Source: Bryobacterales bacterium (GTDB taxonomy: Bacteria; Acidobacteriota; Terriglobia; Bryobacterales; Bryobacteraceae). From it: 64,000 nucleotides of DNA. The stretch spans positions 21,018-85,017 of the forward strand of contig PLDF01000083.1 of the NCBI GenBank assembly GCA_003135055.1, in the 5' to 3' direction. Position numbers and translations under genes: made by a program. The notes beneath the pieces were generated by a model. That model saw only the letters and a list, made by a program, of their open reading frames with translations. It did not search any database and was not told the DNA's origin. This document shows positions 42,761-52,032 of the stretch, piece by piece. Positions within the stretch are counted from its first letter, which is position 1; the number at the start of each line of letters is the position of its first letter.

Positions 42761-44866
42761 CTACGGGATCACCATGACCGGTGCCTGCCAGAACGCAGCC
42801 TTCTGGCCCGCCGGATCGAGAACCGTCACTTCGCAATCGTATTCGCCGGGCCGGAGCGTGGCGAGAGGGAAGCCGAGCTGTAAAGGCAGCATATGGGATT
42901 TCGGGTTCAAGCCGCTCGTCACTTCCACCGGCGAGGTCTCCATCACCTTAATGGGTCCCTGAAAGAAGCTTACATACATCGTGAGCGGCTGGGCTGTTGC
43001 CGCCGCGTCGGGTTCGTAAGCTTGGAGATAGACATACATGTCGCTCTTGGAGCTGAAGACGCGCGTGACGCTCGGGATGAGCTTTTGTCCGTCCTGCACC
43101 AGCGGGTTTGCTGCTTGCGTAATTGCCGCCTGTTTGGCGTTTCCCACGGTGGCAATGGCCTCCGCCATCGACGCCCTCTGGCTGCTCAGCACCACCGAAG
43201 TGATGGGAACGCGCTGCGTTTCACGGTCTAGATTGGGGATGGTGAATTTTCCCAGGTACGTTCCGATCCTGCCCGTCTCGCTATCGCGCGCCAGCACTTT
43301 AATCTGATACGCGCCCGGCAGCAGGTTGTATCCCGTGTCGTATTCGATGGGCCGCTTGGCCCACTCTGCGGCCGTGGCATCGCTCAGTTTGATGTCCTTG
43401 AAGTCGCGCATGTTCTGGATGGTGGTGCCGTGCGCGTCTTTGATCTCGCCGATGAAATCGATCAGGGTGTGCTCGGCGCCGCGCTTGCGTGCCAGGGCCA
43501 GTTCGCTGCCCGGAATCTTCACCATGATCGGCGTGAAGTATTCGGCGTGATTCTGGCGGAAAAAATTCACTTCCAGAGCTATGGTCAACTCGGTCACCGG
43601 GTCGCCCATCATTAGTGCGTCCTCAAGCTGCCGCTCCTTATCCGCGGCGGAGAACTTGCTGAAGACCTTGCCGGCGAAGTAGCCTTGGCGGTAATCCAGC
43701 TTGGCTTCGGCATTATCGTTGAGGGTGATCTTGATGCGGCGGAACTTGCCATCGAGCTTGTCGTTGGTTGTGTAGAAGCCGATGATGTAATAACCCGTGA
43801 TGGATTTTTCCGCCGCGACCATGCCCGCCGTGAGATCGTTGGAATCGAGCATTGCTTTGCCGCCGGTGTCCGTCGCCAGCGTGTAAAGCGTGTCCTGCGA
43901 GCGCTCAAAGTTCGTCATCACGGCCAGAGCCGCGGCGCCGGTATACATTCCCGCGTTGCCTTGCGACCCCTTGGTAGCATCTCCTAGCGGAGGCAACGCG
44001 ACCAGGCCCCGTGCGTCAATGGGCCAGAAAGAAACGCCGGAGCGGACCGCGTCATTGATGGTGGCGCGCAGTTGCGCCTGATTGTCGATGCCATTGAGCA
44101 TCAGCCCGCCGGTGAAATAGATGAGCGACTTCTTCTCGTTCAGCGTGCCCAACATTTTGGCCGCCGTCTGCAGCGCGGCCAGTTTGCGGTCGGTGTTGAA
44201 GATGGTGAACTCGGTGTCGTCCTGCCCGAACGCGGCGCCGTTGTCGGACGCGCTGGCATCGGGCGGCGAATCGCCGGAGTTATCGGCTTCGCCGGCAATG
44301 AGGGTGGCGATGATGGATTGCAGGCGCTCGCGGTCGCCGGTGAAATCTTGCAGCACTTCGACCGCCGCGCCGTTGTATTCCATGATGGCCATCACGTCGG
44401 CCGGCGACATGCGGGTGCGGATGAATTTCTGGGCCGCGTCGAAGGCGCGCAACTGATCGAGAAGGCTCATCGTTTTCATGTCGAAGTAGAGCGCCAGCAG
44501 GCGCCGATCTTTGTAGCGGACATCGCCGGGACGTTCGGGCGCGATTCCGGTCTGCGTCAGTTGGAACTGAATATCGGGTGCCGGGAGGGCCACAGGCGGG
44601 GCCGATTCCGCCAATTTGTCGATATTTTCAAAATCGAAGAACTTGATGGTCTGCGGCTTGCCGTCTTCGGTGACGAGGAAGTCTTCCTTCTTCAGCCCTT
44701 CGATGGTTTTCCCCTTCTTGTCCTTGACCGAAACCTCTTCGACGATGAGTTGCGTGCTGGTGGTGAAGGTGGCACCGGTAGTGGCCGGTTGGACTTGCGA
44801 TTGAACTTGCGGTTGAACTTGCCCTGGCGCCACGAGCGGAAGCAAGAGCCAGCAGAGGCAGCGCAT
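42761..44866 (-). CDS. VWA-domain protein, acidobacterial type
   Basis: A 701-residue secreted protein with a signal peptide, followed by a Gln/Pro-rich linker (residues ~15-30). The N-terminal domain has VEEVSVKDKKGKTIEGLKKEDF. A VWFA domain then spans about 120-400: LALYFDMKTMSLLDQL in place of a canonical DxSxS MIDAS, with a Thr/Asp-containing loop at LIYFTGG. This is the 'VWFA-related domain' organisation common in Acidobacteria. A long C-terminal beta-rich part follows. Its ATG overlaps the stop of the receptor gene (TAATG at 44864-44868), so the two are coupled. Confidence 0.85.
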   Translation of the reverse strand: MRCLCWLLLPLVAPGQVQPQVQSQVQPATTGATFTTSTQLIVEEVSVKDKKGKTIEGLKKEDFLVTEDGKPQTIKFFDFENIDKLAESAPPVALPAPDIQFQLTQTGIAPERPGDVRYKDRRLLALYFDMKTMSLLDQLRAFDAAQKFIRTRMSPADVMAIMEYNGAAVEVLQDFTGDRERLQSIIATLIAGEADNSGDSPPDASASDNGAAFGQDDTEFTIFNTDRKLAALQTAAKMLGTLNEKKSLIYFTGGLMLNGIDNQAQLRATINDAVRSGVSFWPIDARGLVALPPLGDATKGSQGNAGMYTGAAALAVMTNFERSQDTLYTLATDTGGKAMLDSNDLTAGMVAAEKSITGYYIIGFYTTNDKLDGKFRRIKITLNDNAEAKLDYRQGYFAGKVFSKFSAADKERQLEDALMMGDPVTELTIALEVNFFRQNHAEYFTPIMVKIPGSELALARKRGAEHTLIDFIGEIKDAHGTTIQNMRDFKDIKLSDATAAEWAKRPIEYDTGYNLLPGAYQIKVLARDSETGRIGTYLGKFTIPNLDRETQRVPITSVVLSSQRASMAEAIATVGNAKQAAITQAANPLVQDGQKLIPSVTRVFSSKSDMYVYLQAYEPDAAATAQPLTMYVSFFQGPIKVMETSPVEVTSGLNPKSHMLPLQLGFPLATLRPGEYDCEVTVLDPAGQKAAFWQAPVMVIP

Positions 44867-47814
44867 TAGAATGTGGCCCTCAAGCTGGTGGTTATGCCGC
44901 GCATGCCGTTCACGGCGGCCGGCAAGCCGAAGAGAGCATTGGTCACCGTGGTATTCAACTGCGTGACCACGACGTGATTCAGCGGATTGGTGGCATCGAT
45001 CCGCAGGTTTAGCGTCAGCCGATCAGAGACGCGGAACGCTCGCGCCATGGACGCGCTCATGGAAAACTGCCGGGGCCCAGTCATGGAATCCCTTCCCGCG
45101 TTTCCCCATGCGCCGGGCAGGGGCGCGGATACCGCGGTGGGATTCAGGAAGTCACCCACCGGCGCATTGTAGAGCGAGGTGCCGGTGTAATCGGCGCGCA
45201 CGCTGCACGGAATTCCGGTACCGGGACAAAGCTGCGCGTAGACCGGCGTCAGGGGCAAACCGCTGCCCAAGTTTATGGAATCGAGAAACGTCCAGTCTTT
45301 AGCAAGCCGTCCGCGCCATCCCCCCAGCAGCGTGCCCCCGCCCAAACCCATCCCCGAAGTGTATTGCACCGTGAAATTGGCCAGATGCCGCTGGTCGAAG
45401 GAGGACAGTCCGCGCTCTGCCACCAGATCGAGCCAGTTCTGCGCCACCGTGCCTAACGTGCCGCCACCCAGTGCGGCCGCGTCGTCGGTCGATTTCGAAT
45501 ACGTGTACTGCGCCTGCAAGGCAAGACCGGCATGCAGCCTGCGCCGCAACTGCACGATGCCCGCTTCGCGCGCGGAATTCGCGTACGACGTGTAGTAGAT
45601 ATACCCGGACGGAGACACGGGCCCGGTGGGATACGTATTGGGCGCGAACGCCTGCAACTGATGCGTGCCCTTGGTTCCGATGTAAGTCGCGACCATCTGC
45701 AAGCCGTCGGGCAGATCGCGTTGTAGGATAAGGTTCCAGACTTGGGCGTACCCCACTTTGAAATTGGGGTCGACCGCTACGGTATTCGTGGCGACGTTGG
45801 GGGGCGCGTAGAATCCGTTCGCCAGCGTAAGCGGATTCGCCGCCGTGTTGGCCACGTTCAGGCTGGTGGAGAGCGGCGATTGCTGCACCATTTGATTGGC
45901 GAAGGGCAGATAGACTTGGGTGTTGTAGGAGATTCCATAGCCCGCGCGGATCACCATGGAAGACGCGGCGAGCGGGCGCCACGCGATTCCAAGGCGCGGT
46001 TCGAGTTCGCGGTAATAGGGCCGGATGAGCGCCGTGTTCGAATTGCCCGCGACGACTGGAGTTATCGCCGTGAAGCCGGGTGCGATATCGAGATTAACCA
46101 GCCGGCCGTATTTCTCGGTGAGCGGCGAAGCGTATTCCCAGCGCAGGCCAAGAAGCAGAGTGATGCCGGAAGCCACGCGCCAATCGTCCTGGAAATACAG
46201 ATCCGGCTGCACGGCGCGCAGGTACTTATCCGCGTTGCCGAAAGCGATGGCGCTGGCGTCGGGTATACCAAGCAGAAAATCGGCGAAGTCGAATCCGCTG
46301 GCCGCGCCGCTGAACGTAAACACGCCGCGCGGGTTGCTCTGCGAGATAATATTGAACTGCTGCCAACGGTAATCGGAGCCGAACTGGATGTTATGCGTCC
46401 GGTGGACCCAGGTTCCGAGATAAGAAAGCGCGCTGGTCTGGTTGTGAACCACCGAAGACGTGCCATCGCTTAGCCCGGCAATCGAGCTTTGGTTGAACTG
46501 AAGGGAGGGCGGACCCCAGTTGAGCGGATCCTGATTGTTGCCCATGATTCCGGCCTCGCCCGAGACATTCACGCGGTTGGCGAAGAACGGAAGCAGGCGC
46601 GTCGATTGACGGCTGAACTGATAGGTGAGCGTCATGTAGAATCGCGGCGTGAAGGTGCGGCGCCAGGTGGCAGTGCTGTTCAAGCCAAGCGAGCGTTTCA
46701 GGTCGAGAAAGTTGAACTGGCTGTTATTATCCCCGCGGGTATCCTGCATACCGAACACGCCCGAGAGGTTATTCCGGCGCTTGAACACTTTCTGAAGGCC
46801 TACGCGGAGATTATCCGTATGCGTATTGGCGATCAGTGGGACCTGATAGTTATAGGCGTTGGTTCCCGAGAAATTCGGCACCGGATAATAGGGCAGCAAC
46901 GACTGCGCTTGCGGGCTGATTCGATTCAACGGAATGACGTTGTCCGGAAACGGCGTGCCCGTCGAGGGATCGTAAATCGTCACCGCCTTACCCGCGCTGC
47001 TGGCCTGCGAAAAATCCCCGCCGCGCTCGGCCTCGCTGGGCATCAGACCGGTGTAGACGGACGACGCGCGGTTTTCAACCCGAGAATAGTTTACCGTCAG
47101 ATACGGACCGTTGTGCGGCAGCAGAAGCGGAATCTTCAAGGGGCCGCCAAACGATAGGGTGCCCGTCATGTTGTCGAATGGCGGCTTGGGCGTGTGTTGG
47201 CCGGTCAGCGAATAATTGGCGGCGTTGAGCACGGAATTACTGTCGCTGAATGCGATGGCGTAGGTGTAGAGGCGCGGGCCACCTCTGCGGGCATTGCCGA
47301 ACGTGGGCGCCTGGGAGAAACGGCTGGCCGCTCCATTGAGGGCGCTGCCATTGATCAGGAAACCATCGGCAGCGCGCTGCTCGAGCTCACTGGTAATCTC
47401 GGGTGCTGGCTCGGCGGGCGCGGAAGCACTGGATGCGCTGAGGCTTGTTGGTTGAAACGCCTTGGTCGGTGCAGCAGGCTGTGACAACACCTGAAGCCGA
47501 TCGCGAGGCAGCATTTTCAGTTCGAAGGATGCGCCTGGGGAGTCGCCAGCTACTGTCACTTCCTCACTGGCTCCCTCGAACCCCAACTTCTCAGCTCGTA
47601 ACGACCACTGGCCGCCGGGCAGATCGGCGAAGGAGTATACGCCGCGCGGATCGGTTGTCGCGGTTAACGTCTTATCGCCCTGGGTAGCGGTGACAGTTAC
47701 ACCCGGCAACGGCAACCCGGCGAAGTTCACTTCGCCGCGGTACTCCGCGGCGATCACCGTCGCGAGGGCAGCCGCCATTAGCGAAATGTATCTTGTGAGC
47801 GTTCCCAGGCGCAT
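44866..47814 (-). CDS. Large carboxypeptidase-regulatory / TonB-dependent-type outer-membrane protein
   Basis: A 982-residue protein with a signal peptide, a CarboxypepD_reg-like domain at about 25-110 (GLPLPGVTVTATQGDKTLTA, then TDPRGVYSFADLPGG) and a long C-terminal barrel-type region with repeated GSDYRWQQ, WEYASPL and NFTVQY strands. It ends in an aromatic residue (ATF), as outer-membrane beta-barrel proteins do. Oar/TonB-type proteins of this kind are expanded in soil Acidobacteria. Its stop is fused to the start of the VWA protein, suggesting the two function together in binding or uptake at the cell surface. Confidence 0.87.
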   Translation of the reverse strand: MRLGTLTRYISLMAAALATVIAAEYRGEVNFAGLPLPGVTVTATQGDKTLTATTDPRGVYSFADLPGGQWSLRAEKLGFEGASEEVTVAGDSPGASFELKMLPRDRLQVLSQPAAPTKAFQPTSLSASSASAPAEPAPEITSELEQRAADGFLINGSALNGAASRFSQAPTFGNARRGGPRLYTYAIAFSDSNSVLNAANYSLTGQHTPKPPFDNMTGTLSFGGPLKIPLLLPHNGPYLTVNYSRVENRASSVYTGLMPSEAERGGDFSQASSAGKAVTIYDPSTGTPFPDNVIPLNRISPQAQSLLPYYPVPNFSGTNAYNYQVPLIANTHTDNLRVGLQKVFKRRNNLSGVFGMQDTRGDNNSQFNFLDLKRSLGLNSTATWRRTFTPRFYMTLTYQFSRQSTRLLPFFANRVNVSGEAGIMGNNQDPLNWGPPSLQFNQSSIAGLSDGTSSVVHNQTSALSYLGTWVHRTHNIQFGSDYRWQQFNIISQSNPRGVFTFSGAASGFDFADFLLGIPDASAIAFGNADKYLRAVQPDLYFQDDWRVASGITLLLGLRWEYASPLTEKYGRLVNLDIAPGFTAITPVVAGNSNTALIRPYYRELEPRLGIAWRPLAASSMVIRAGYGISYNTQVYLPFANQMVQQSPLSTSLNVANTAANPLTLANGFYAPPNVATNTVAVDPNFKVGYAQVWNLILQRDLPDGLQMVATYIGTKGTHQLQAFAPNTYPTGPVSPSGYIYYTSYANSAREAGIVQLRRRLHAGLALQAQYTYSKSTDDAAALGGGTLGTVAQNWLDLVAERGLSSFDQRHLANFTVQYTSGMGLGGGTLLGGWRGRLAKDWTFLDSINLGSGLPLTPVYAQLCPGTGIPCSVRADYTGTSLYNAPVGDFLNPTAVSAPLPGAWGNAGRDSMTGPRQFSMSASMARAFRVSDRLTLNLRIDATNPLNHVVVTQLNTTVTNALFGLPAAVNGMRGITTSLRATF

Positions 47815-47821
47815 GGCGATT

Positions 47822-49588
47822 TCAGTTTTCGGATGGCCGCTCGATGCGATCTATCACGAGAAATTGGCCTGGCCCTTTAGCTGGAGAGAGCTTCAGCCCA
47901 AGCTGCTGGGGCAGTGCGGTAAAGACGGAGGGGCCGGCATCGGGGGAGTCTGTGTTTCTGCGTGGGGCATATTCGACGTCGAAATCGAATTTTCCGGTGA
48001 CGCCAGTGTTGTCGACAGCAACCCGGTCGAGTTCGATCGTAATCCAATGTGCGAAATCTTCCATGGTCATCGAGCGCAGTTCAGCCACTTGGTTTTGTCC
48101 GTGCATTTTGATGCCGGATTGACCGCAGAAAGGCTTTTGTCCGGCGTCCGGATGCTTCTTAGCATCCTGGTTCGGATCTCTCGGGGTGCAGCTTCCTTCC
48201 TGGGACCGCTTCACTTTTAGGCCGCCCTTGACTACCGTCATCTCATATACCGGGACCTCTCTGGTCTCACGATGGGCCTTCAGCCGGAATCGGTCTTCGA
48301 GAACCGCTTGAAGCATTGGCCCGAACATGGTCGACCGGTCAAAGGTGTCTTGCGTCGCCGCTTCGATGGTGTAGTGCTCGGAGTTGGTCCAGGCCGGCAA
48401 TCCCTCGATCGGCAAACGCCTGTTTGCGGCAGCCCCCTGGGACTGCCCATTCGTGTAGTCGACAAAGGCTCGCGCGACAAATGAGAGAGTGGTCATGCAA
48501 TTTAAGACCATCCTTCCGGCTGACACGTTGACTGGGCCGCTGCGGGCTCCGGGCGGTAGCGAGTCGGCGCTGCATGGCTTAATGGAAACAATGTCGAATT
48601 TGGGTGTTTGCGCGCGCACTACAGGTACGTGACTGAGACTGACGAGAATACCAATCACCACCGGGATAACGACAGAAGCAAGGCCCGCACCGGCTAAGAG
48701 GAATTTTTGGGCTCGATTCAGCCCTTGCAAGCCGCGGTTGCTCATGATGACCTCGATTCTTCGCCTGATATCGGAGCCCGCCACGCCGGAAACGCATGCC
48801 AGCGGCGATTCCAGATAGAGCTTGCAGACGTGGAGTATGGCGTCGGCGTAGACGCTCGCCTGGTTGCCCAGGCGGAGCACCTCTTCGTCGCAGGCGCGCT
48901 CGCGTTCCTCAACCAGCCGCGCCCCGATCCACCACACCAGGGGATGGAACCAGAAGAGCGCCTCTACCATCATGTGAATCGACGCCCAGAGGTTATCGCG
49001 ACGGCGGATATGGCACAGCTCGTGTGCAAGGACCGCTTCCAGTTGAGATGGCGTGAGACGTTCCATGATGCCTTCGGGCAAAAGGAGGATTGAATGAAAC
49101 AGCCCCACCACGCCCGGCTCTATCAAACCCCGGGACAAGCGGACTTCTACTGGCGCCAGAATAGTAGCCGGCCGGCTCGCGCGTATGGCGTAGCGAATGC
49201 GCAGCGATGCCCGCGATCGGATCAAAGCGATCGCCAGAAACCCGCACACCCAGACAGCGATAATGCCAACCGGGAACCAATCGATATGGCCCGCCATAGA
49301 ACGCGTTGGCGTTACGGCTTGAGCGAACGGCTCGCTGAACTGCTCGACTGTGAATGAGATGGCCGGCCCTGCAACCTGCGTCGCTACTTTCCGGGCGGCT
49401 GGTGCCCACTCTAACTGGCTGGCGAAGCTAATCAGCAGAGAGAAAGGGACGAAGAACTTAAGCGAAGCGCTTAGCCATAACCAATAACGGACTTTGGCGT
49501 GGTTATTGCGAAAGACAAGAGTCAAGAGCGCCGTTGCAATCGCGAACAACGTGGACTGCCATAGATGATTTGTCAATGCACTGATCAT
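47822..49588 (-). CDS. BlaR1-type M56 peptidase fused to a TIGR03435 domain (copy 1)
   Basis: A 588-residue membrane protein. N-terminal hydrophobic helices flank an M56 zinc-peptidase core with AHELCHIRRRDN near residue 190 (HExxH variant H-E-L-C-H) and a further E in the VEERERACDEEV segment. After about residue 320 follows a TIGR03435 domain (FDIVSIKPCSADSLPPG ... LGLKLSP..GPGQFLVIDRIERPSEN). BlaR1 senses beta-lactams with a penicillin-binding domain; here TIGR03435 replaces it, so the ligand is unknown. It is strongly similar to copy 2 at 49611 over the peptidase half, indicating tandem duplication. It has no BlaI gene of its own. Confidence 0.87.
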   Translation of the reverse strand: MISALTNHLWQSTLFAIATALLTLVFRNNHAKVRYWLWLSASLKFFVPFSLLISFASQLEWAPAARKVATQVAGPAISFTVEQFSEPFAQAVTPTRSMAGHIDWFPVGIIAVWVCGFLAIALIRSRASLRIRYAIRASRPATILAPVEVRLSRGLIEPGVVGLFHSILLLPEGIMERLTPSQLEAVLAHELCHIRRRDNLWASIHMMVEALFWFHPLVWWIGARLVEERERACDEEVLRLGNQASVYADAILHVCKLYLESPLACVSGVAGSDIRRRIEVIMSNRGLQGLNRAQKFLLAGAGLASVVIPVVIGILVSLSHVPVVRAQTPKFDIVSIKPCSADSLPPGARSGPVNVSAGRMVLNCMTTLSFVARAFVDYTNGQSQGAAANRRLPIEGLPAWTNSEHYTIEAATQDTFDRSTMFGPMLQAVLEDRFRLKAHRETREVPVYEMTVVKGGLKVKRSQEGSCTPRDPNQDAKKHPDAGQKPFCGQSGIKMHGQNQVAELRSMTMEDFAHWITIELDRVAVDNTGVTGKFDFDVEYAPRRNTDSPDAGPSVFTALPQQLGLKLSPAKGPGQFLVIDRIERPSEN

Positions 49589-49610
49589 TTCAACTCACCC
49601 TTCCTTTCGG

Positions 49611-51545
49611 TCAGTTCTCAGACGGCGGCTCCACGTGATCGATTACGATGTGTTCCCGCGGCCCCTTGATTGGTTCCAGTTTCAACCCGAGCTGCTGTTC
49701 CAACGCTGTGAAAATCGTCGCCGCCGGAGGAATATCCGAATTGGTATCGACGGGGCACGGCCTTCCCGGGAAGATGCAGCGGGTATTCTCGTCGGGCGAA
49801 TATTCCAAGCGGAAGACGAATTTTCCCGTAATGCCGGTCCGGTCAATTACGTTGCGGTCCAGAATCAGTTGGCCAAAGTCTCGCGCCAGCACATTCAGCG
49901 TGACGCCTCCTAATAACAGCCTGCGGTTCGGTCCATTGACGTCCCAGCCGGTCCAATTGCACGCTGGTCTGCCTCCTGCAGGCCATTCGGGCGGCCCGTC
50001 GGGAATGCAGTCTCCCTCTTGCATCGGCTTCAGCTTAAATCCGCTCTTCGCCACCGTCAGCGCATACATCGGCGCCTCCTCCGCTACCCGGCGGATCTTC
50101 AAGTGAAACCGCTCTTCGAGCAGACGCTGCAGCATGGGTCCATACAGAAGCGTCGCAGCCGGAAGCGGAGCGCCGAGATCTCGCGGGGGGCGCTGAGTCG
50201 GACCGTTCGCAACCGGATCGTCAGTTTCCGCGTGGATCGTGTACCTGGCCGACATTGCCCACTTGGGGACGCCCATAATCGACTCACCCTCCCGCATCGG
50301 CCCGCCTGGATTGTTTAAAAGGGGAGCGCCGTTATGAACGTAAGCGAAGTCCACCATTGTCAGGATGCTGCCGCAGGTAACGTCGAGCCTGCCGGGTGAG
50401 GCGCGAAAGTATCCGCCGACGCCCTCCGGCATGTTCGGATTGACGCCGTTTTTCGCTCCCATGTCGCCGCTGCCTCCGCGTCCCGGTCCGTCGCCTGGCT
50501 GACACGGTTTTATGGAGGCCACATCGAATTTCGGCGCAGGAGCAGTTGGCGATTGCTGCGCGGTTGACTGAGCCTGGGCCGCCGGCGCATGGCCGAGTCC
50601 CATTACGATGCCGATCATGACAGGGCTAAGAACAGCAGCCATCCCCGCGGCAACCAGGAGGAACTTCTTCGCTCGATTCAATCCTTGCACGCCGCGGTTG
50701 CTCATGATGATCTCAATTCTTCGCCTGATATCGGAGCCCGCCACGCCGGAAACGCATGCCAGCGGCGATTCCAGATAGAGCTTGCACACGTGGAGTATGG
50801 CGTCGGCGTAGACACTCGCCTGGTTGCCGAGGCGGAGCACTTCTTCGTCGCAGGCGCGTTCGCGTTCTTCAACTAGCCGCGCCCCGATCCACCACACCAG
50901 GGGATGGAACCAGAACACCGCCTCTACGATCATGTGGAGCGACGCGCAGAGATTATCGCGACGACGGATATGGCACAGCTCATGTGCAAGAACCGCCTCC
51001 AATTGAGACCTCGTGAGACGTTCCACTATGCCTTCGGGCAAGAGGAGGATTGGATGAAACAACCCCACGACGCCCGGCTCAACCAAACCCTGGGACACGC
51101 GAATTTCGACTGCTGCCGGAATAGTGGCCGGTTGGCTCGCGCGTATGGCGTCGCGAATGCGCAGCCAGGCCCGCGATCGGATCAAGACGATCGCTAGAAA
51201 TCCGCACACCCAAATAGCGAGAGTGACCGGGAACCAATCCATATGGCCCGCCATTGAAGACGTTGGCGTTACGGCTTGGGCGAACGGCTCGCTAATCTGC
51301 TCGACGGTGAATGAGATGGCCGGCCCCACAACCTGCGTCGCCAGCTTCTGGGCGGCTGGCGTCCACTCTAACTGGCTTCCGATGCCAATGAGGAGAGAGA
51401 AAGGGACGAAGAATTTAAGCGAAGCGCTCAGCCACAACCAATAACGGACTTTGGCTTGATTTTTGCGAAAGGCAAGAGTCAGGAGGCCCGCTGCAATCGC
51501 GAACAGCGTGGACTGAAATAGATGGTTCGTCAGTGCACTGATCAT
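49611..51545 (-). CDS. BlaR1-type M56 peptidase fused to a TIGR03435 domain (copy 2)
   Basis: A 644-residue protein with the same layout as copy 1: four or so N-terminal membrane helices, AHELCHIRRRDN near residue 190, then TIGR03435 from about 335 (FDVASIKPCQPGDGPGRGGSGD). Long tracts before residue 310 are nearly identical to copy 1. Its start overlaps the stop of the BlaI gene at 51542-51545, giving the canonical blaI-blaR1 order. A signal-triggered cleavage of BlaI would derepress the locus; this is inferred from the BlaR1 paradigm. Confidence 0.88.
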   Translation of the reverse strand: MISALTNHLFQSTLFAIAAGLLTLAFRKNQAKVRYWLWLSASLKFFVPFSLLIGIGSQLEWTPAAQKLATQVVGPAISFTVEQISEPFAQAVTPTSSMAGHMDWFPVTLAIWVCGFLAIVLIRSRAWLRIRDAIRASQPATIPAAVEIRVSQGLVEPGVVGLFHPILLLPEGIVERLTRSQLEAVLAHELCHIRRRDNLCASLHMIVEAVFWFHPLVWWIGARLVEERERACDEEVLRLGNQASVYADAILHVCKLYLESPLACVSGVAGSDIRRRIEIIMSNRGVQGLNRAKKFLLVAAGMAAVLSPVMIGIVMGLGHAPAAQAQSTAQQSPTAPAPKFDVASIKPCQPGDGPGRGGSGDMGAKNGVNPNMPEGVGGYFRASPGRLDVTCGSILTMVDFAYVHNGAPLLNNPGGPMREGESIMGVPKWAMSARYTIHAETDDPVANGPTQRPPRDLGAPLPAATLLYGPMLQRLLEERFHLKIRRVAEEAPMYALTVAKSGFKLKPMQEGDCIPDGPPEWPAGGRPACNWTGWDVNGPNRRLLLGGVTLNVLARDFGQLILDRNVIDRTGITGKFVFRLEYSPDENTRCIFPGRPCPVDTNSDIPPAATIFTALEQQLGLKLEPIKGPREHIVIDHVEPPSEN

Positions 51546-51943
51546 TTGGATTCACGCTTCCTTTCGGTTTTCTGTTGCGCCTCAAGTTTCCTGACTGTCT
51601 TCTCCAGTTCGCGGACATCGTCGAGAGTGAGTTTCCCCGCCTCGGCCAATTGCGCCATCATCGGCTGGGCTTTGCCGCCGAAGAAGCTCAAAATCTCGTC
51701 GAGCAGTTTAAGCCGCGTCACGTCCCTGGAGACGAGGGGCTCAAATATATCGGCATTGCCAATTTTGCGGACTCGGCGCAGCGCTCCTTTCGTTTCCAGG
51801 CGGTAGACGATGGTCTGAATGGTGGAGTAGGCCGGGCGAGGTTCCGGAAACGCCTCCTGAATTTCGCGAATCGAGGCCTTTCCATGGGCCCACAAGGCTT
51901 CCAGAATTCGAAGGTCGAGCTTGCTCAGTTTGGGTTGGGGCAT
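51542..51943 (-). CDS. BlaI/MecI/CopY-family repressor 1
   Basis: A 133-residue winged-helix repressor. The recognition segment AYSTIQTIVYRLETKGALRR lies at about residues 36-56. The C-terminal dimerisation part is Lys/Glu-rich. BlaI-type proteins bind dyad operators and are cleaved after signalling through the M56 partner. Its stop overlaps the BlaR1-TIGR03435 copy 2 start. A direct repeat lies just upstream of its start. Confidence 0.9.
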   Translation of the reverse strand: MPQPKLSKLDLRILEALWAHGKASIREIQEAFPEPRPAYSTIQTIVYRLETKGALRRVRKIGNADIFEPLVSRDVTRLKLLDEILSFFGGKAQPMMAQLAEAGKLTLDDVRELEKTVRKLEAQQKTERKRESK

Positions 51944-51948
51944 GTCTT

Positions 51949-51978
51949 CTACTACTCTATGACTGATGCTACTACTCT
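51949..51978 (-). promoter_or_regulatory. Candidate operator repeats upstream of BlaI 1
   Basis: The 10-base sequence CTACTACTCT occurs twice (51949-51958 and 51969-51978), 20 bases apart and thus on the same face of the helix. It ends 6 bases upstream of the BlaI start. The position fits an autoregulatory operator. It is not the TACA/TGTA palindrome of Staphylococcus BlaI. Confidence 0.45.
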
Positions 51979-52032
51979 GTATGTTACATGCCCACGAAAA
52001 TATTTTTAAAGCGGATAGAGCGGCCCTGGGCT

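Noticed and set aside
44072..44869. Plus-strand frame opposite the VWA gene
   Set aside because: Shadow of a well-supported secreted protein gene; Arg/Gly-rich without domain.
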